Position numbers and translations under genes: made by a program
DNA from: Nocardia crassostreae
GTDB lineage: Bacteria > Actinomycetota > Actinomycetes > Mycobacteriales > Mycobacteriaceae
Direction: 5' to 3'
Length of the DNA: 64,000 nucleotides
NCBI RefSeq assembly: GCF_001613405.1
Contig: NZ_BDCH01000019.1
Span: 372,001 to 436,000, forward strand
Shown here: positions 28,488 to 36,406 of the stretch, piece after piece
How positions within the stretch are numbered: position 1 is the stretch's first letter
How the letters are laid out: every line of letters begins with the position of its first letter
The notes under the pieces: model-generated
Databases searched by the model: none
What the model saw: only the letters and a program-made list of their open reading frames with translations
What the model was told of the DNA's origin: nothing

Positions 28488-29261
28488 ATGCAGCGTATGC
28501 CCAATGCGATCCAGCTCACAGAACTCGGCCCGGACGAGCTGGTGCGCTGGTATGCCTACCCGGCCGGGCCCGCGCGGCCGTGGATCCGGGTCAACTTCGT
28601 CACCAGCATCGACGGAGCCGTGACGCTGGACGGTCGCTCGGGCGGACTGGGCACGCCCGCCGACCGGAAAGTCTTTCTCCTGCTGCGGGATCTGGCCGAC
28701 GTCGTACTGGTCGGAGCCGGAACGGTCCGAGCGGAGAACTACGGGGCCGCGCACACCGATGCGCGACTGCGAACCCGGTTGTGGCATCACGGATTCGGCG
28801 GCGACCCCGACGGAGCGCCGCCGCGCATAGCCGTCGTCACCGCGAGCGCGGCCCTGGACCCCAACAGCCGCCTGTTCACCGACACCGGCGCCCGCCCGAT
28901 CATCCTCACCACCCGCAGCGCCCCCGCCGACCGCAAGAAGATCCTCAGAGACGCCGGTGGCGAAGTAGTCGAAGCGGGCGACACCACCTGCACCGCCACC
29001 GCCATCCGCGCCGCCCTCGAGGAACGCGGCCTCCGGCGAGTCCTGTGCGAAGGCGGCCCATCCCTCTTCGGCGAACTCCTCGCCGCCGACGCCGTCGACG
29101 ACCTCTGCCTGACCGTTTCCCCCCTGCTCGTAGCGGGTACCGGCGGCCGAATCGCGGTGTCCCCCACGGCAACGCCCACCCCCATGACCCGACGCCACCT
29201 CATCGTCGACGACGACGGCACCATCCTGACCCGCTGGGAGCGCAGCCACACCCAGAGCTGA
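28488..29261 (+). CDS. RibD C-terminal-domain reductase (Rv2671-type)
   Basis: A 257-residue single-domain reductase of the RibD/dihydrofolate-reductase fold. Visible features are the N-terminal strand RVNFVTSIDGAVTLDGRSGGLG, the NADPH-binding VLVGAGTVRAENYG and the late motif RVLCEGGPSLFGELL. It lacks the deaminase domain of full RibD. The M. tuberculosis homologue, called RibD, can replace dihydrofolate reductase when overexpressed and is linked to PAS resistance. A role in riboflavin, folate or pterin reduction is likely, without a certain substrate. An ATG at 28497 is an alternative start. Confidence 0.88.
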   Translation: MQRMPNAIQLTELGPDELVRWYAYPAGPARPWIRVNFVTSIDGAVTLDGRSGGLGTPADRKVFLLLRDLADVVLVGAGTVRAENYGAAHTDARLRTRLWHHGFGGDPDGAPPRIAVVTASAALDPNSRLFTDTGARPIILTTRSAPADRKKILRDAGGEVVEAGDTTCTATAIRAALEERGLRRVLCEGGPSLFGELLAADAVDDLCLTVSPLLVAGTGGRIAVSPTATPTPMTRRHLIVDDDGTILTRWERSHTQS

Positions 29262-29293
29262 AACCGGTTGCCGGACCTGGCAGGCTGTAGCGC

Positions 29294-30862
29294 ATGCGCT
29301 GGACTCGGGCCGCTCTGCTGGCGTCGACACTTTCGATCCTGGTGACCACCGGTTGTGGGGCCGGGCCCTCGGATCGCCCGGCCGTTGCCGTGGAACGACC
29401 GCATCAGGGTGGGGTCGTGGAGACGAGTACGAAGCCCGCCGATCCGGAACCCCCGGCGCCCGAGGTGCCCAAGACCGAATTGTCGTGGCACGACTGCACG
29501 GTGCCCACGTTCAACCTGCTGTCGCTTGGGACGCCGCCGGGCGGGCTGGTGCTGGAATGCGCCGAGTACACGACGCAGGTGGATATCGCGGGGGCCGTGA
29601 GCGGCAACTTCCGGACGGCGGCCATGCGGGCGCGGTACGAGAACACGCCCAAGGACGCCGCGCCGCTGGTGCTGACCTCCGGCTCCGATCGGGCATCCAC
29701 GGCCACCCTCGCGGCGCTCGCGGCGGGGCCGAACAATCCGCTGCTGGCCGCGCGGCCCATCGTGGCGGTGGACCGGCGCGGGATCGGCAGTTCGCAGCCG
29801 GTGAGCTGCATGACCGCCGACATCCGCAAGACCATTGCCGATCAGGGCCAATTCACGGCGGGGACAACCGATCCCGTCGACGCGGTGGCCGAGGCCAGCC
29901 AGGATGCCACCATCGAATGCCTGGACTTCCTGTCTCCGGCGCAGAGCACCTTCGATTCCGGGCACGCCGCGGACGATCTCGATCAGCTGCGCAAGCAGTG
30001 GCAGGTGGAGCACATCGCGCTGCTGGGCACGGGCTCCGGGGCGACCGTCGCCCTGGAGTACGCGCGCAAGTACGGCGACCATCTCGGGCGGCTGGTGCTG
30101 GATTCGCCGCAGGCGGTCGGGCTGGACGCGGTCGGGCGCGCCGAACAGCAGGTCAAGGGCGCCGAAGCCGCGCTGACCGCGTACGCGCAACGCTGTGCGG
30201 CACTGAACTGTTCGCTCGGCGCCGATCCGCGCGCGGCCATCACCACGCTGGTGAACCGGGCCGGGGGCGGCGAATTCGGCGATCTGTCGGCGGCCGTGCT
30301 GGGCACCACGCTGAGCGGATTCCTCGGCGATCCGCGGACCTGGCAGAACAATCTCATCACCGAATTCGCCGACGCCCTCTCGGCGCTCGGACGCGGCGAC
30401 CGCGGTCCCCTCACGCCGTTCGTGCTGCGCGAGACCGCGGCCATTGCCAATGACGGCGAATTCGTCAATCGCTGCAGCGACAACAATCAGCCCGCCAGCC
30501 CCGTGCGCGCCAAAGAGCTGGCCGGGCAATGGGGTGGCCAGTACCCGGTGTTCGGCAAGCTCGCCGCCATCGATCTGATGGCCTGCTCGGCCTGGCCCGC
30601 CGGACAGGCCACGCAGAAGCTCCCCGAGAAGCTCGACCGCCCGGTCCTGGTCCTCGGCGGCAGCGCCGACCCGGTCACGGGCCAGGACGCCCGGCCCTCG
30701 GTCACCGGCGCGCTCGCCGCCGCGGGCGCGCGCACCTCGACCGTGGTCTGGCAGGGCTGGGGTCATCCGGCCGTCGCCCACTCCGGCTGCGCCCAGCAGG
30801 CCGTCGCCGACTACCTGAAGGACGCGAAACTCCCCGCCGACGGAACCACCTGCCCCGCTTGA
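29294..30862 (+). CDS. Secreted alpha/beta hydrolase with TAP-like C-terminus (Rv2672-type)
   Basis: A 522-residue lipoprotein-like enzyme with an N-terminal signal and lipobox (TTGC), then an S33-peptidase-like fold. PIVAVDRRGIGSSQP is the oxyanion-side motif. The C-terminal TAP-like region carries an Asp (SADPVTG) and His (WGHPAVAH) in the right places for a catalytic triad. The nucleophile elbow is odd: it reads LLGTGSGATVALEY, where the family has G-x-S-Y-G-T, so the expected Ser position is Gly and a Ser sits one place later. It precedes aftC as in M. tuberculosis. Substrate may be a peptide or envelope ester. Confidence 0.85.
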   Translation: MRWTRAALLASTLSILVTTGCGAGPSDRPAVAVERPHQGGVVETSTKPADPEPPAPEVPKTELSWHDCTVPTFNLLSLGTPPGGLVLECAEYTTQVDIAGAVSGNFRTAAMRARYENTPKDAAPLVLTSGSDRASTATLAALAAGPNNPLLAARPIVAVDRRGIGSSQPVSCMTADIRKTIADQGQFTAGTTDPVDAVAEASQDATIECLDFLSPAQSTFDSGHAADDLDQLRKQWQVEHIALLGTGSGATVALEYARKYGDHLGRLVLDSPQAVGLDAVGRAEQQVKGAEAALTAYAQRCAALNCSLGADPRAAITTLVNRAGGGEFGDLSAAVLGTTLSGFLGDPRTWQNNLITEFADALSALGRGDRGPLTPFVLRETAAIANDGEFVNRCSDNNQPASPVRAKELAGQWGGQYPVFGKLAAIDLMACSAWPAGQATQKLPEKLDRPVLVLGGSADPVTGQDARPSVTGALAAAGARTSTVVWQGWGHPAVAHSGCAQQAVADYLKDAKLPADGTTCPA

Positions 30863-30909
30863 TCTCCAGCGCGATAGGCGGGTCGGCGCACCCTCACGGG
30901 CCTATTCCG

Positions 30910-32226
30910 GTGTACCGTGCCCGAGTGTTCCTTCGCCAGCTCGAGCCTCGCACCGCGCGAACCACCGCCCAGGTACTGAACTACGCCCTGTGGCCCTTCG
31001 CGATCATGACCGTGATCCACCGGGTGTTCATCGAGGCGATCAACTGGCACGTCACCGACGACTACCGGCCGGTCTACAACGCCTCGCTGGCGTTCCTCAA
31101 CCATCAGCCGATCTACAACGCGAACTTCGACTCGACCGATCCGCATTACCTGTACATGCCGAGCGGGACGCTGCTCATCGCGCCGCTGTCGATCCTGGAT
31201 CCGGAGAAGTCGCGGTGGTGTTTCATTCTGCTGAACGCCGCCGCCATCATCCTGGCGGGCTACCTGCTGCTGCGGCTGTTCAATTTCACGCTGAACTCGG
31301 TGGCCGCGCCCGCGCTGCTGCTGGGCATGTTCGCCTCCGAGACGGTCACCAATACGCTGGCCTTCAGCAATATCAACGGCTGCCTGTTCCTGCTGATGGT
31401 GGTGTTCTTCCACCTCATCCTGCAGCGCCGCGACCTATGGGCCGGTGTCGCACTGGGATTGACGATCGCGGTCAAGGGGCCGCTGCTGGCGCCGCTGCTG
31501 CTGATTCCGCTGGTGCGCGGGCAATGGAAGACGTTCATCCCCGCGCTCGGCGTGCCCGTCGCGCTGAACCTGCTGGCGTGGCCGTTCATCGTGGACTACG
31601 CGCAGTTCTGGAAGCACACGCTGCCGTACCTGGTGAAGTCGCGGGACTACTTCAACAGCGCCATTGTCGGCAATGCCGGGTACTACGGCGTCGCGGACTG
31701 GCTGACCTGGATCATCCGCATCGCCATGGGCGTCATGGTGCTGGCGACGCTGTGGATCCTGTACCGGTACTACCGCCATGACGAGGTGTTCTTCATCTGC
31801 ACCACCTCCGGCGTGCTGATCACCGCGACCATGCTGCTGGGATCGCTGGGGCAGCAGTACTACTCGATGTTCCTGATCCCGATCATCATGACCGTCGTCC
31901 AGAAGAACTCGGTCATGCGGAACTGGCCCGCCTGGCTCGCGGTCTTCGGATTCATGTCCTACGACAAGTGGCTCTCGGACCGCTGGCAGGACGTCGGCCG
32001 CACCCTGGAATACCTGCGCGTCACCTTCGGCTGGGGCCTGCTGCTCATCGTGGCCTTCTGTGTGCTGGGCGAGCGCTACCTGACCGCCAAGCGCGCAGGC
32101 CGACTGGTGGCGGGCAAGACCCTGGATCCGGCCTGGATGCATCCAGAGTCGGCCGACCCGGTCGTACTCAATGGTCAGGTGCGCGACGGAGTCGCCGCGA
32201 CCGTCTCTGCGGGACGTGACAAGTGA
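30910..32226 (+). CDS. aftC: AftC-type arabinofuranosyltransferase (GT87)
   Basis: A 438-residue polytopic membrane enzyme. An N-terminal loop carries the conserved acidic pair in HVTDDYRPVYNASLAF, then DPHYLYMPSGTLLIAPL. Further AftC-like runs are LFNFTLNSVAAPALLLGMFA, ETVTNTLAFSNINGC, RDYFNSAIVGNAGYYG and RNWPAWLAVFGFM. AftC uses decaprenyl-phospho-arabinose to add alpha-1,3 branches to arabinan of arabinogalactan and lipoarabinomannan. I selected the GTG at 30910 (VYRARVFL); the M. tuberculosis protein also starts with VY. The stop overlaps the msrB start (GTGA). Its presence argues for a mycolic-acid type envelope. Confidence 0.92.
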   Translation: MYRARVFLRQLEPRTARTTAQVLNYALWPFAIMTVIHRVFIEAINWHVTDDYRPVYNASLAFLNHQPIYNANFDSTDPHYLYMPSGTLLIAPLSILDPEKSRWCFILLNAAAIILAGYLLLRLFNFTLNSVAAPALLLGMFASETVTNTLAFSNINGCLFLLMVVFFHLILQRRDLWAGVALGLTIAVKGPLLAPLLLIPLVRGQWKTFIPALGVPVALNLLAWPFIVDYAQFWKHTLPYLVKSRDYFNSAIVGNAGYYGVADWLTWIIRIAMGVMVLATLWILYRYYRHDEVFFICTTSGVLITATMLLGSLGQQYYSMFLIPIIMTVVQKNSVMRNWPAWLAVFGFMSYDKWLSDRWQDVGRTLEYLRVTFGWGLLLIVAFCVLGERYLTAKRAGRLVAGKTLDPAWMHPESADPVVLNGQVRDGVAATVSAGRDK

Positions 32227-32777
32227 TTTCGCAAGGGCCGGGTAACTCGCCGGGGACGCCCGAAATCGGCTCGGCTCCCAACCGCCGGCACGCGTCACCA
32301 GCGGTTGGCGGCTCTCAGCCGGGCGCTGAAGGCGCGGAGAGGCGGGACAGCACCTCGCTTCCGGCGCCACGCATTCAGCTGACGCCGCAGGAGTGGCAGG
32401 CCAAGCTGACCCCCGAGGAATACGCGGTGCTGCGCCAGGCGGGCACCGAGCGCCCGTACACCGGCGAATACACCGACACCAAGACCGAGGGCGTCTACGC
32501 CTGCCGGTCCTGCGGGGCCGAATTGTTCCGCAGCAACGAGAAGTTCGATTCGCACTGCGGCTGGCCGTCGTTCTTCGATCCGGCGAAATCGGAAGCGGTG
32601 ATTCTGCGCGCGGATGATTCACTGGGAATGCGTCGCGTGGAAGTGCTGTGCGCCAATTGCCACAGCCATCTGGGGCACGTGTTCGAGGACGAGGGTTACC
32701 CGACGCCCACGGACAAGCGCTACTGCATCAACTCGATCTCCCTACGTCTGCACCCCTCGGACAGCGCAGCAAGCTGA
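32223..32777 (+). CDS. msrB: Peptide-methionine (R)-S-oxide reductase MsrB
   Basis: A 184-residue protein with a complete MsrB domain from about residue 50: LTPEEYAVLRQAGTERPYTG, GVYACRSCGAELF and VLCANCHSHLGHVF (two CxxC zinc sites), SHCGWPSFFDPA, and the catalytic cysteine in RYCINSISLRLHP. It repairs methionine-R-sulfoxide in the cytosol. The first 48 residues are a disordered Gly/Pro/Ser-rich extension absent from the usual 140-residue enzymes; there is no in-frame ATG or GTG after 32223, and GTGA overlap with aftC supports this start. Same order as in M. tuberculosis. Confidence 0.93.
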   Translation: MISQGPGNSPGTPEIGSAPNRRHASPAVGGSQPGAEGAERRDSTSLPAPRIQLTPQEWQAKLTPEEYAVLRQAGTERPYTGEYTDTKTEGVYACRSCGAELFRSNEKFDSHCGWPSFFDPAKSEAVILRADDSLGMRRVEVLCANCHSHLGHVFEDEGYPTPTDKRYCINSISLRLHPSDSAAS

Positions 32778-32871
32778 GTCGCAAAAACATTATGGGGCAC
32801 ATGCGATTCCACGCATGCCCCGAGTTCTCCGGGCATCCAAGCAGCGAATTGCAGGCAATCGGTGAATGCAC

Positions 32872-32904
32872 AGGAGCCCGGCCGCATGCGGCGGCCGGGC
32901 TCCT
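32872..32904. terminator. Bidirectional hairpin between msrB and hemQ
   Basis: AGGAGCCCGGCCGC-ATGCG-GCGGCCGGGCTCCT is a perfect 14-bp stem with a five-base loop. It sits between two convergent genes. U-tracts are absent, as is usual in high-GC actinobacteria. Confidence 0.75.
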
Positions 32905-32927
32905 GACTGCTCGTCGTTCTGGCTAAC

Positions 32928-33623
32928 TCAGGGCAGCGAGTTGATCAGCTTCTCGATGTCCACGCGCGGCCCGGTGTAGAACGGGATCTCCTCGCGCACA
33001 TGCAGCCTGGCCTCGGTGGCGCGCAGATCGCGCATGAGGTCCACGATGCGGTGCAGCTCCGGCGCCTCGAAGGCGAGGATCCACTCGTAGTCGCCGAGCG
33101 CGAACGAGGACACCGTATTGGCGCGCACATCCGGATATCCGCGGGCGGCCTTGCCGTGATCGGCCAGCATCTTGCGGCGCTCCTCGTCGGGGAGCAGGTA
33201 CCACTCGTAGGAGCGCACGAACGGGTACACGCAGATGTAGTTGCCCGGCTCCTCACCCGCCAGGAAGGCCGGGATATGGCTCTTGTTGAACTCGGCCGGG
33301 CGATGCAGCGCGGCATTGCTCCACACCGGGATGCTGAGCTGACCCAGCTCGGTGACGCGACGGAAGTCGGCGTAGGCGGCCTGTAGCTGCTCGATCGTCT
33401 CCGCGTGCCACCAGATCATGAAGTCGGCATCGGCGCGCATACCGGCCACATCGTAGATACCGCGCACGACCACGCCGCGCTCCTCGAGCGACTCGAAGAA
33501 CTCGCGGGCCTCCTTGATGGCCTCGGCCCGGTTCTCCCCCAATTCACCGGGCTCCACCTGGAACACCGAGAACATGAGATAGCGGATGGTGTCGTTGAGG
33601 GCCTTGTAGTCGAGTCGCGCCAT
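32928..33623 (-). CDS. hemQ: Coproheme decarboxylase HemQ
   Basis: A 231-residue chlorite-dismutase-fold protein. Family runs visible are MARLDYKALNDTIRYLMFSV, ADFMIWWHAETIEQLQAAY, CVYPFVRSYEWYLLPDEER (with the catalytic tyrosine) and ADHGKAARGYPDVRANTVSS with the haem-side histidine. HemQ turns coproheme into haem b in the final step of the coproporphyrin-dependent pathway of actinobacteria and firmicutes. ATG at 33623 fits the family start; an ATG three codons earlier (33632) also exists. In M. tuberculosis it lies next to hemG, but here three genes intervene. Confidence 0.93.
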   Translation of the reverse strand: MARLDYKALNDTIRYLMFSVFQVEPGELGENRAEAIKEAREFFESLEERGVVVRGIYDVAGMRADADFMIWWHAETIEQLQAAYADFRRVTELGQLSIPVWSNAALHRPAEFNKSHIPAFLAGEEPGNYICVYPFVRSYEWYLLPDEERRKMLADHGKAARGYPDVRANTVSSFALGDYEWILAFEAPELHRIVDLMRDLRATEARLHVREEIPFYTGPRVDIEKLINSLP

Positions 33624-33690
33624 GACCCCCATCGTGCCATCGCGCCGAATCCCGGTGGCGGGGACCCGGGGTGATGGCGAACACGCGCGG

Positions 33691-34341
33691 TCAGGCGGCT
33701 CTTCCGGACCAGGAATCGATGAGGCGGCCCAAGCCGTCGCGGAAGACGTCGTCACCGGTCAGGACCGCGGTCATCTCGCCCAGATGCGCTGCGAGCAGCG
33801 GATATTCGTCCGGGTCGAGGGCGGCGACGGCGGCGCGGGTGCGCAGCAGGGGCGGTTTCGGATCGCGATGTTCGACCAGGGCAGCGCAGCCGAGGGTGTA
33901 GATGTACATCTCGCGATAGGCGCGCATGGCGTCGACCATGGTCAGGCCGAGTGAAAGATTTTCCGCCAGTTGCGGTTCGGTGAGGCGGCCGAGCAGGCGC
34001 GGGCCCAGCCACGGCCGGGCGCCGCGCAGCAGGACCAGGCCCGGATGCGCGATCAGCAGCGTGTGCCAGGCGAGGAAGCGTTCCTCGGTGAGCCGCGCCC
34101 ACGGGCCCGAGCCCGGGGCGATCTCGGGCAGGTCCGCGGCCAGATGATCGGCGAGCAGATCCAGCAGGCCGTTGAAATCGCCGCCGCCGCGCCGCACCAC
34201 CGTGGTGTGCGAGACGTGCAGATAGGTCGCGATGGCGCGAAAGCTCAGCTCCTGCGCCCCGCGCGTCTCGATGATCGCCAGTCCGGCCCGCGCGATCGCC
34301 TCCGGCGTGGCCTCCTCGAGCGATTTCGATGTCCTAGGCAT
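33691..34341 (-). CDS. TetR-family regulator beside the dehydratase gene
   Basis: A 216-residue protein with a TetR-like N-terminus: TPEAIARAGLAIIETRGAQE then a helix-turn-helix FRAIATYLHVSHTTVVRR. The usual Tyr-x-x-F after the recognition helix is replaced by VVRRGGGDF, slightly unusual. The helical C-terminal domain (LAWHTLLIAHPGLVLLRGA) is of the TetR_C type found with tetracycline-class repressors. It is divergent from the dehydratase-like gene, and a perfect palindrome lies 12 bp before its start, so autorepression and control of the neighbour are likely. Confidence 0.85.
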   Translation of the reverse strand: MPRTSKSLEEATPEAIARAGLAIIETRGAQELSFRAIATYLHVSHTTVVRRGGGDFNGLLDLLADHLAADLPEIAPGSGPWARLTEERFLAWHTLLIAHPGLVLLRGARPWLGPRLLGRLTEPQLAENLSLGLTMVDAMRAYREMYIYTLGCAALVEHRDPKPPLLRTRAAVAALDPDEYPLLAAHLGEMTAVLTGDDVFRDGLGRLIDSWSGRAA

Positions 34342-34353
34342 GTCTCCAGCGTA

Positions 34354-34368
34354 AGTTACAGTGTAACT
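34354..34368. promoter_or_regulatory. Palindrome AGTTACA-G-TGTAACT, likely TetR operator
   Basis: Perfect 7-bp arms around one base, located 12 bp from the TetR start and 93 bp from the dehydratase start. The 15-bp size suits a TetR dimer. Confidence 0.7.
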
Positions 34369-34460
34369 ATCCGGTGCGCCGACCCCGGAAACATCGTCCC
34401 CGGAGCCGCCGCGACCCGGCCGCGCCGGTCATTTCCACCCCGAAACACGAAGGAACAGCA

Positions 34461-35453
34461 GTGCATCCCACTTATGCCGACGTGAAGGCCGCCGCCGACC
34501 GCATTGCGGGCCGCATCCGCCCCGTGGTCCTCGCACCCGCCGACCCCGCCAACCCCGGCACTGTCCCCTCCAACCCCGGCACTGTCCCCGCGGCCGCAGG
34601 CGGCGCCTATGAGCTGTGGCTGGCCCTGGAACACATGCAGCACACCGGCACCTTCAAGGCCCGCGGCGCCATGAACTTCACCCTCGCCCACCACGAGCGC
34701 GGCGAGCTGCCCAAGGTCGGCGTCACCATCGCCTCGGGCGGCAATGCGGGCGTCGCGTGCGCCTGGGCCGCGAGCGAGGTCGGCTCCGCCGCCACCGTTT
34801 TCCTGCCCAGTACCGCGCCCGCCGTGAAGGTCGCGCGCCTGCGCGCCCTCGGGGCCCAGGTCATGTCCGGCGGCCCCACCTACGCCGCCGCGGCCGCCGA
34901 CTGCCTCCGCTATGCCGAGACCACCGGCGCGCTGCGGTCGCACGCCTACGACGATCCCTATATCGCAGCCGGGGCTGGCACCCTGCTCGAGGAGATCATC
35001 GCCCAACTCCCCCACCTGGATACGGTGGTGCTCTCGGTCGGCGGCGGCGGGCTCTTCACCGGAACAGCCACCGCCGCAGCTCATCACGGCGTCCGCGTGG
35101 TGGCGGCCGAACCCGAGAACTGCCGCGCCTTCAATGCCGCCCTGGCCGCGGGTCACCCCGTGGACGTGGACATCGACTCGATCGCCGCCGATGCCCTGGG
35201 CGCGACCCGGGTCTCGGACATGTCCCTCACCGCCGCCGCGGCCGCCGACACCCATTCGGTTCTGGTCACCGACGCCCAGATCGTCGCCGCTCGCCAATTC
35301 CTTTGGGACACCCGCAGACTCGCGGTCGAGCACGCGGCGGGCGCCGCCCTGGCCGCCCTCACCTCGGGTGCGTACCTCCCCCGCCCCGGCGAGCGCATCG
35401 CCGTCATCGTCTGCGGCGCCAATACCGATCCGACCGACCTGGTCCCCCGCTGA
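34461..35453 (+). CDS. Serine/threonine dehydratase-like PLP enzyme
   Basis: A 330-residue fold-type II PLP enzyme. The Schiff-base lysine is in HTGTFKARGAMNF, the phosphate loop is SVGGGGLFTG, and IASGGNAGVACAWAA is the substrate loop. Catabolic threonine dehydratases and serine racemase-like enzymes share this layout; no regulatory ACT domain is present. It should deaminate Ser or Thr to a keto acid. AGGAA lies before the GTG at 34461. A short region near residues 30-43 has a duplicated NPGTVP unit. Likely under the divergent TetR. Confidence 0.87.
   Translation: MHPTYADVKAAADRIAGRIRPVVLAPADPANPGTVPSNPGTVPAAAGGAYELWLALEHMQHTGTFKARGAMNFTLAHHERGELPKVGVTIASGGNAGVACAWAASEVGSAATVFLPSTAPAVKVARLRALGAQVMSGGPTYAAAAADCLRYAETTGALRSHAYDDPYIAAGAGTLLEEIIAQLPHLDTVVLSVGGGGLFTGTATAAAHHGVRVVAAEPENCRAFNAALAAGHPVDVDIDSIAADALGATRVSDMSLTAAAAADTHSVLVTDAQIVAARQFLWDTRRLAVEHAAGAALAALTSGAYLPRPGERIAVIVCGANTDPTDLVPR
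34551..34592 (+). repeat. 21-bp tandem duplication in the dehydratase gene
   Basis: AACCCCGGCACTGTCCCC plus three bases is repeated at 34551-34571 and 34572-34592, giving two in-frame NPGTVPS/A units in a surface loop near the N-terminus. The last three bases differ between copies. Confidence 0.9.
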
Positions 35454-35460
35454 CCCGGCA

Positions 35461-35496
35461 GGCGCGGACGCCCCCCTGCACGCAGGCGTCCGCGCC
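35461..35496. terminator. Hairpin terminator between dehydratase and lectin genes
   Basis: GGCGCGGACGCC (35461-35472) and GGCGTCCGCGCC (35485-35496) form a perfect 12-bp stem with a 12-base loop between convergent genes. No U-tract. Confidence 0.65.
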
Positions 35497-35533
35497 GTCC
35501 CTCCGATCTCAGGACCGCGCTACGGAATTCGGG

Positions 35534-36163
35534 TCACTGGGTGTCGCCGAATGCCAGCCAGTCCGCATTCACGCTGTACAGAATCGTGTCCGCCCAGGTG
35601 CCGCACACGAGATCGAATCCCTTGTCGGTGATGTTCTGCGCTTCGACCCGCACCCGCGCGTTCTTGGACTCGTCGACATCGAGCATGGACAGGGCGATCG
35701 TGACGTCCGGCGGCATATTGAACGGTTTGGCGAAGACGACCGGCTCCCGCCATTCGCGCGGGCCGCTGCCGCTGTTGAGGGCCCAGCCGGGCGACGCCAT
35801 GTACCCGATATTCGCCCGGCCCTTCTAGAAGTGATTCGGGGCGGTCTCGGTCGCCGTGATCGTGAAATAGTCGTTCAGGTCGACATTCGTTCCGCTGACG
35901 GCGGCGACGGTGAAGGTGTGCGTTCCGGCGGTGGCCGCGACGACCACGGTGACCGGCACCAACGCCTTGTGCGACCGCGGCTCGTTGGTGAAGGCCGAGG
36001 CCGTCGCGATCACATTGCCGTCCATCAGCAGATTGACGCTGATCTTCCCGCCACTATTGGACCACGCCGATCCGCAGAACTGGATGGCCAGCTTTCCGCC
36101 GTCCGTGGTCATCGTCGCGGTGACCGGGAAGGGGGAATTGTTTGCGACAGGTGTGACATGCAT
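35534..36163 (-). pseudogene. Two-domain H-type lectin protein, split by an in-frame amber codon
   Basis: From the ATG at 36163 (GGAG nine bases upstream) the frame encodes 112 residues of a beta-rich domain (MHVTPVANNSPFPVTATM, then LAIQFCGSAWSNSGG and VNLLMDGNVIATASAF), stops at TAG 35825-35827, and continues in the same frame for 96 residues to 35534. The second part is an H-type lectin domain: WREPVVFAKPFNMPPDVTIA, SMLDVDESKNARVRV, NITDKGFDLVCGTW. The stop sits at the domain junction (APNHF-stop-KGRANIGY). H-type lectins bind N-acetylgalactosamine-like sugars. It could be one protein inactivated or read through at TAG, or two separate genes; the second half has an ATG only inside the domain (35800), which favours one original gene. 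Confidence 0.72.
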
Positions 36164-36406
36164 GACTGCTACTCCGATGTTCCAGGACGGAACGCGCACA
36201 GCGGCATTCGAGGATGAGTCGCGCAGCAGAATGAATACCCGCGTAACTCGTGATCGATGCGCGGATGTGCCGTTGTCCTATACGAATTCTGATGGCCAGC
36301 GACTTCGGCGGCCGGGATCCCAGTCCTGACGATACGCCGAGAGATTCTGTCGCACAGTCGAATTCGATCCCGATAACAATACGGACCGGCGCTTATCTTT
36401 TCGAAT

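Noticed and set aside
28787..30781. A 664-codon minus-strand frame across the RibD-like and hydrolase genes
   Set aside because: Both sense genes are well supported; the antisense frame is low-complexity Arg/Gly/Gln.
35534..35800. The H-type lectin domain as an independent gene starting at the ATG at 35800
   Set aside because: The ATG lies inside the expected domain start and the frame is continuous with the upstream domain apart from TAG, so one split gene is more likely.
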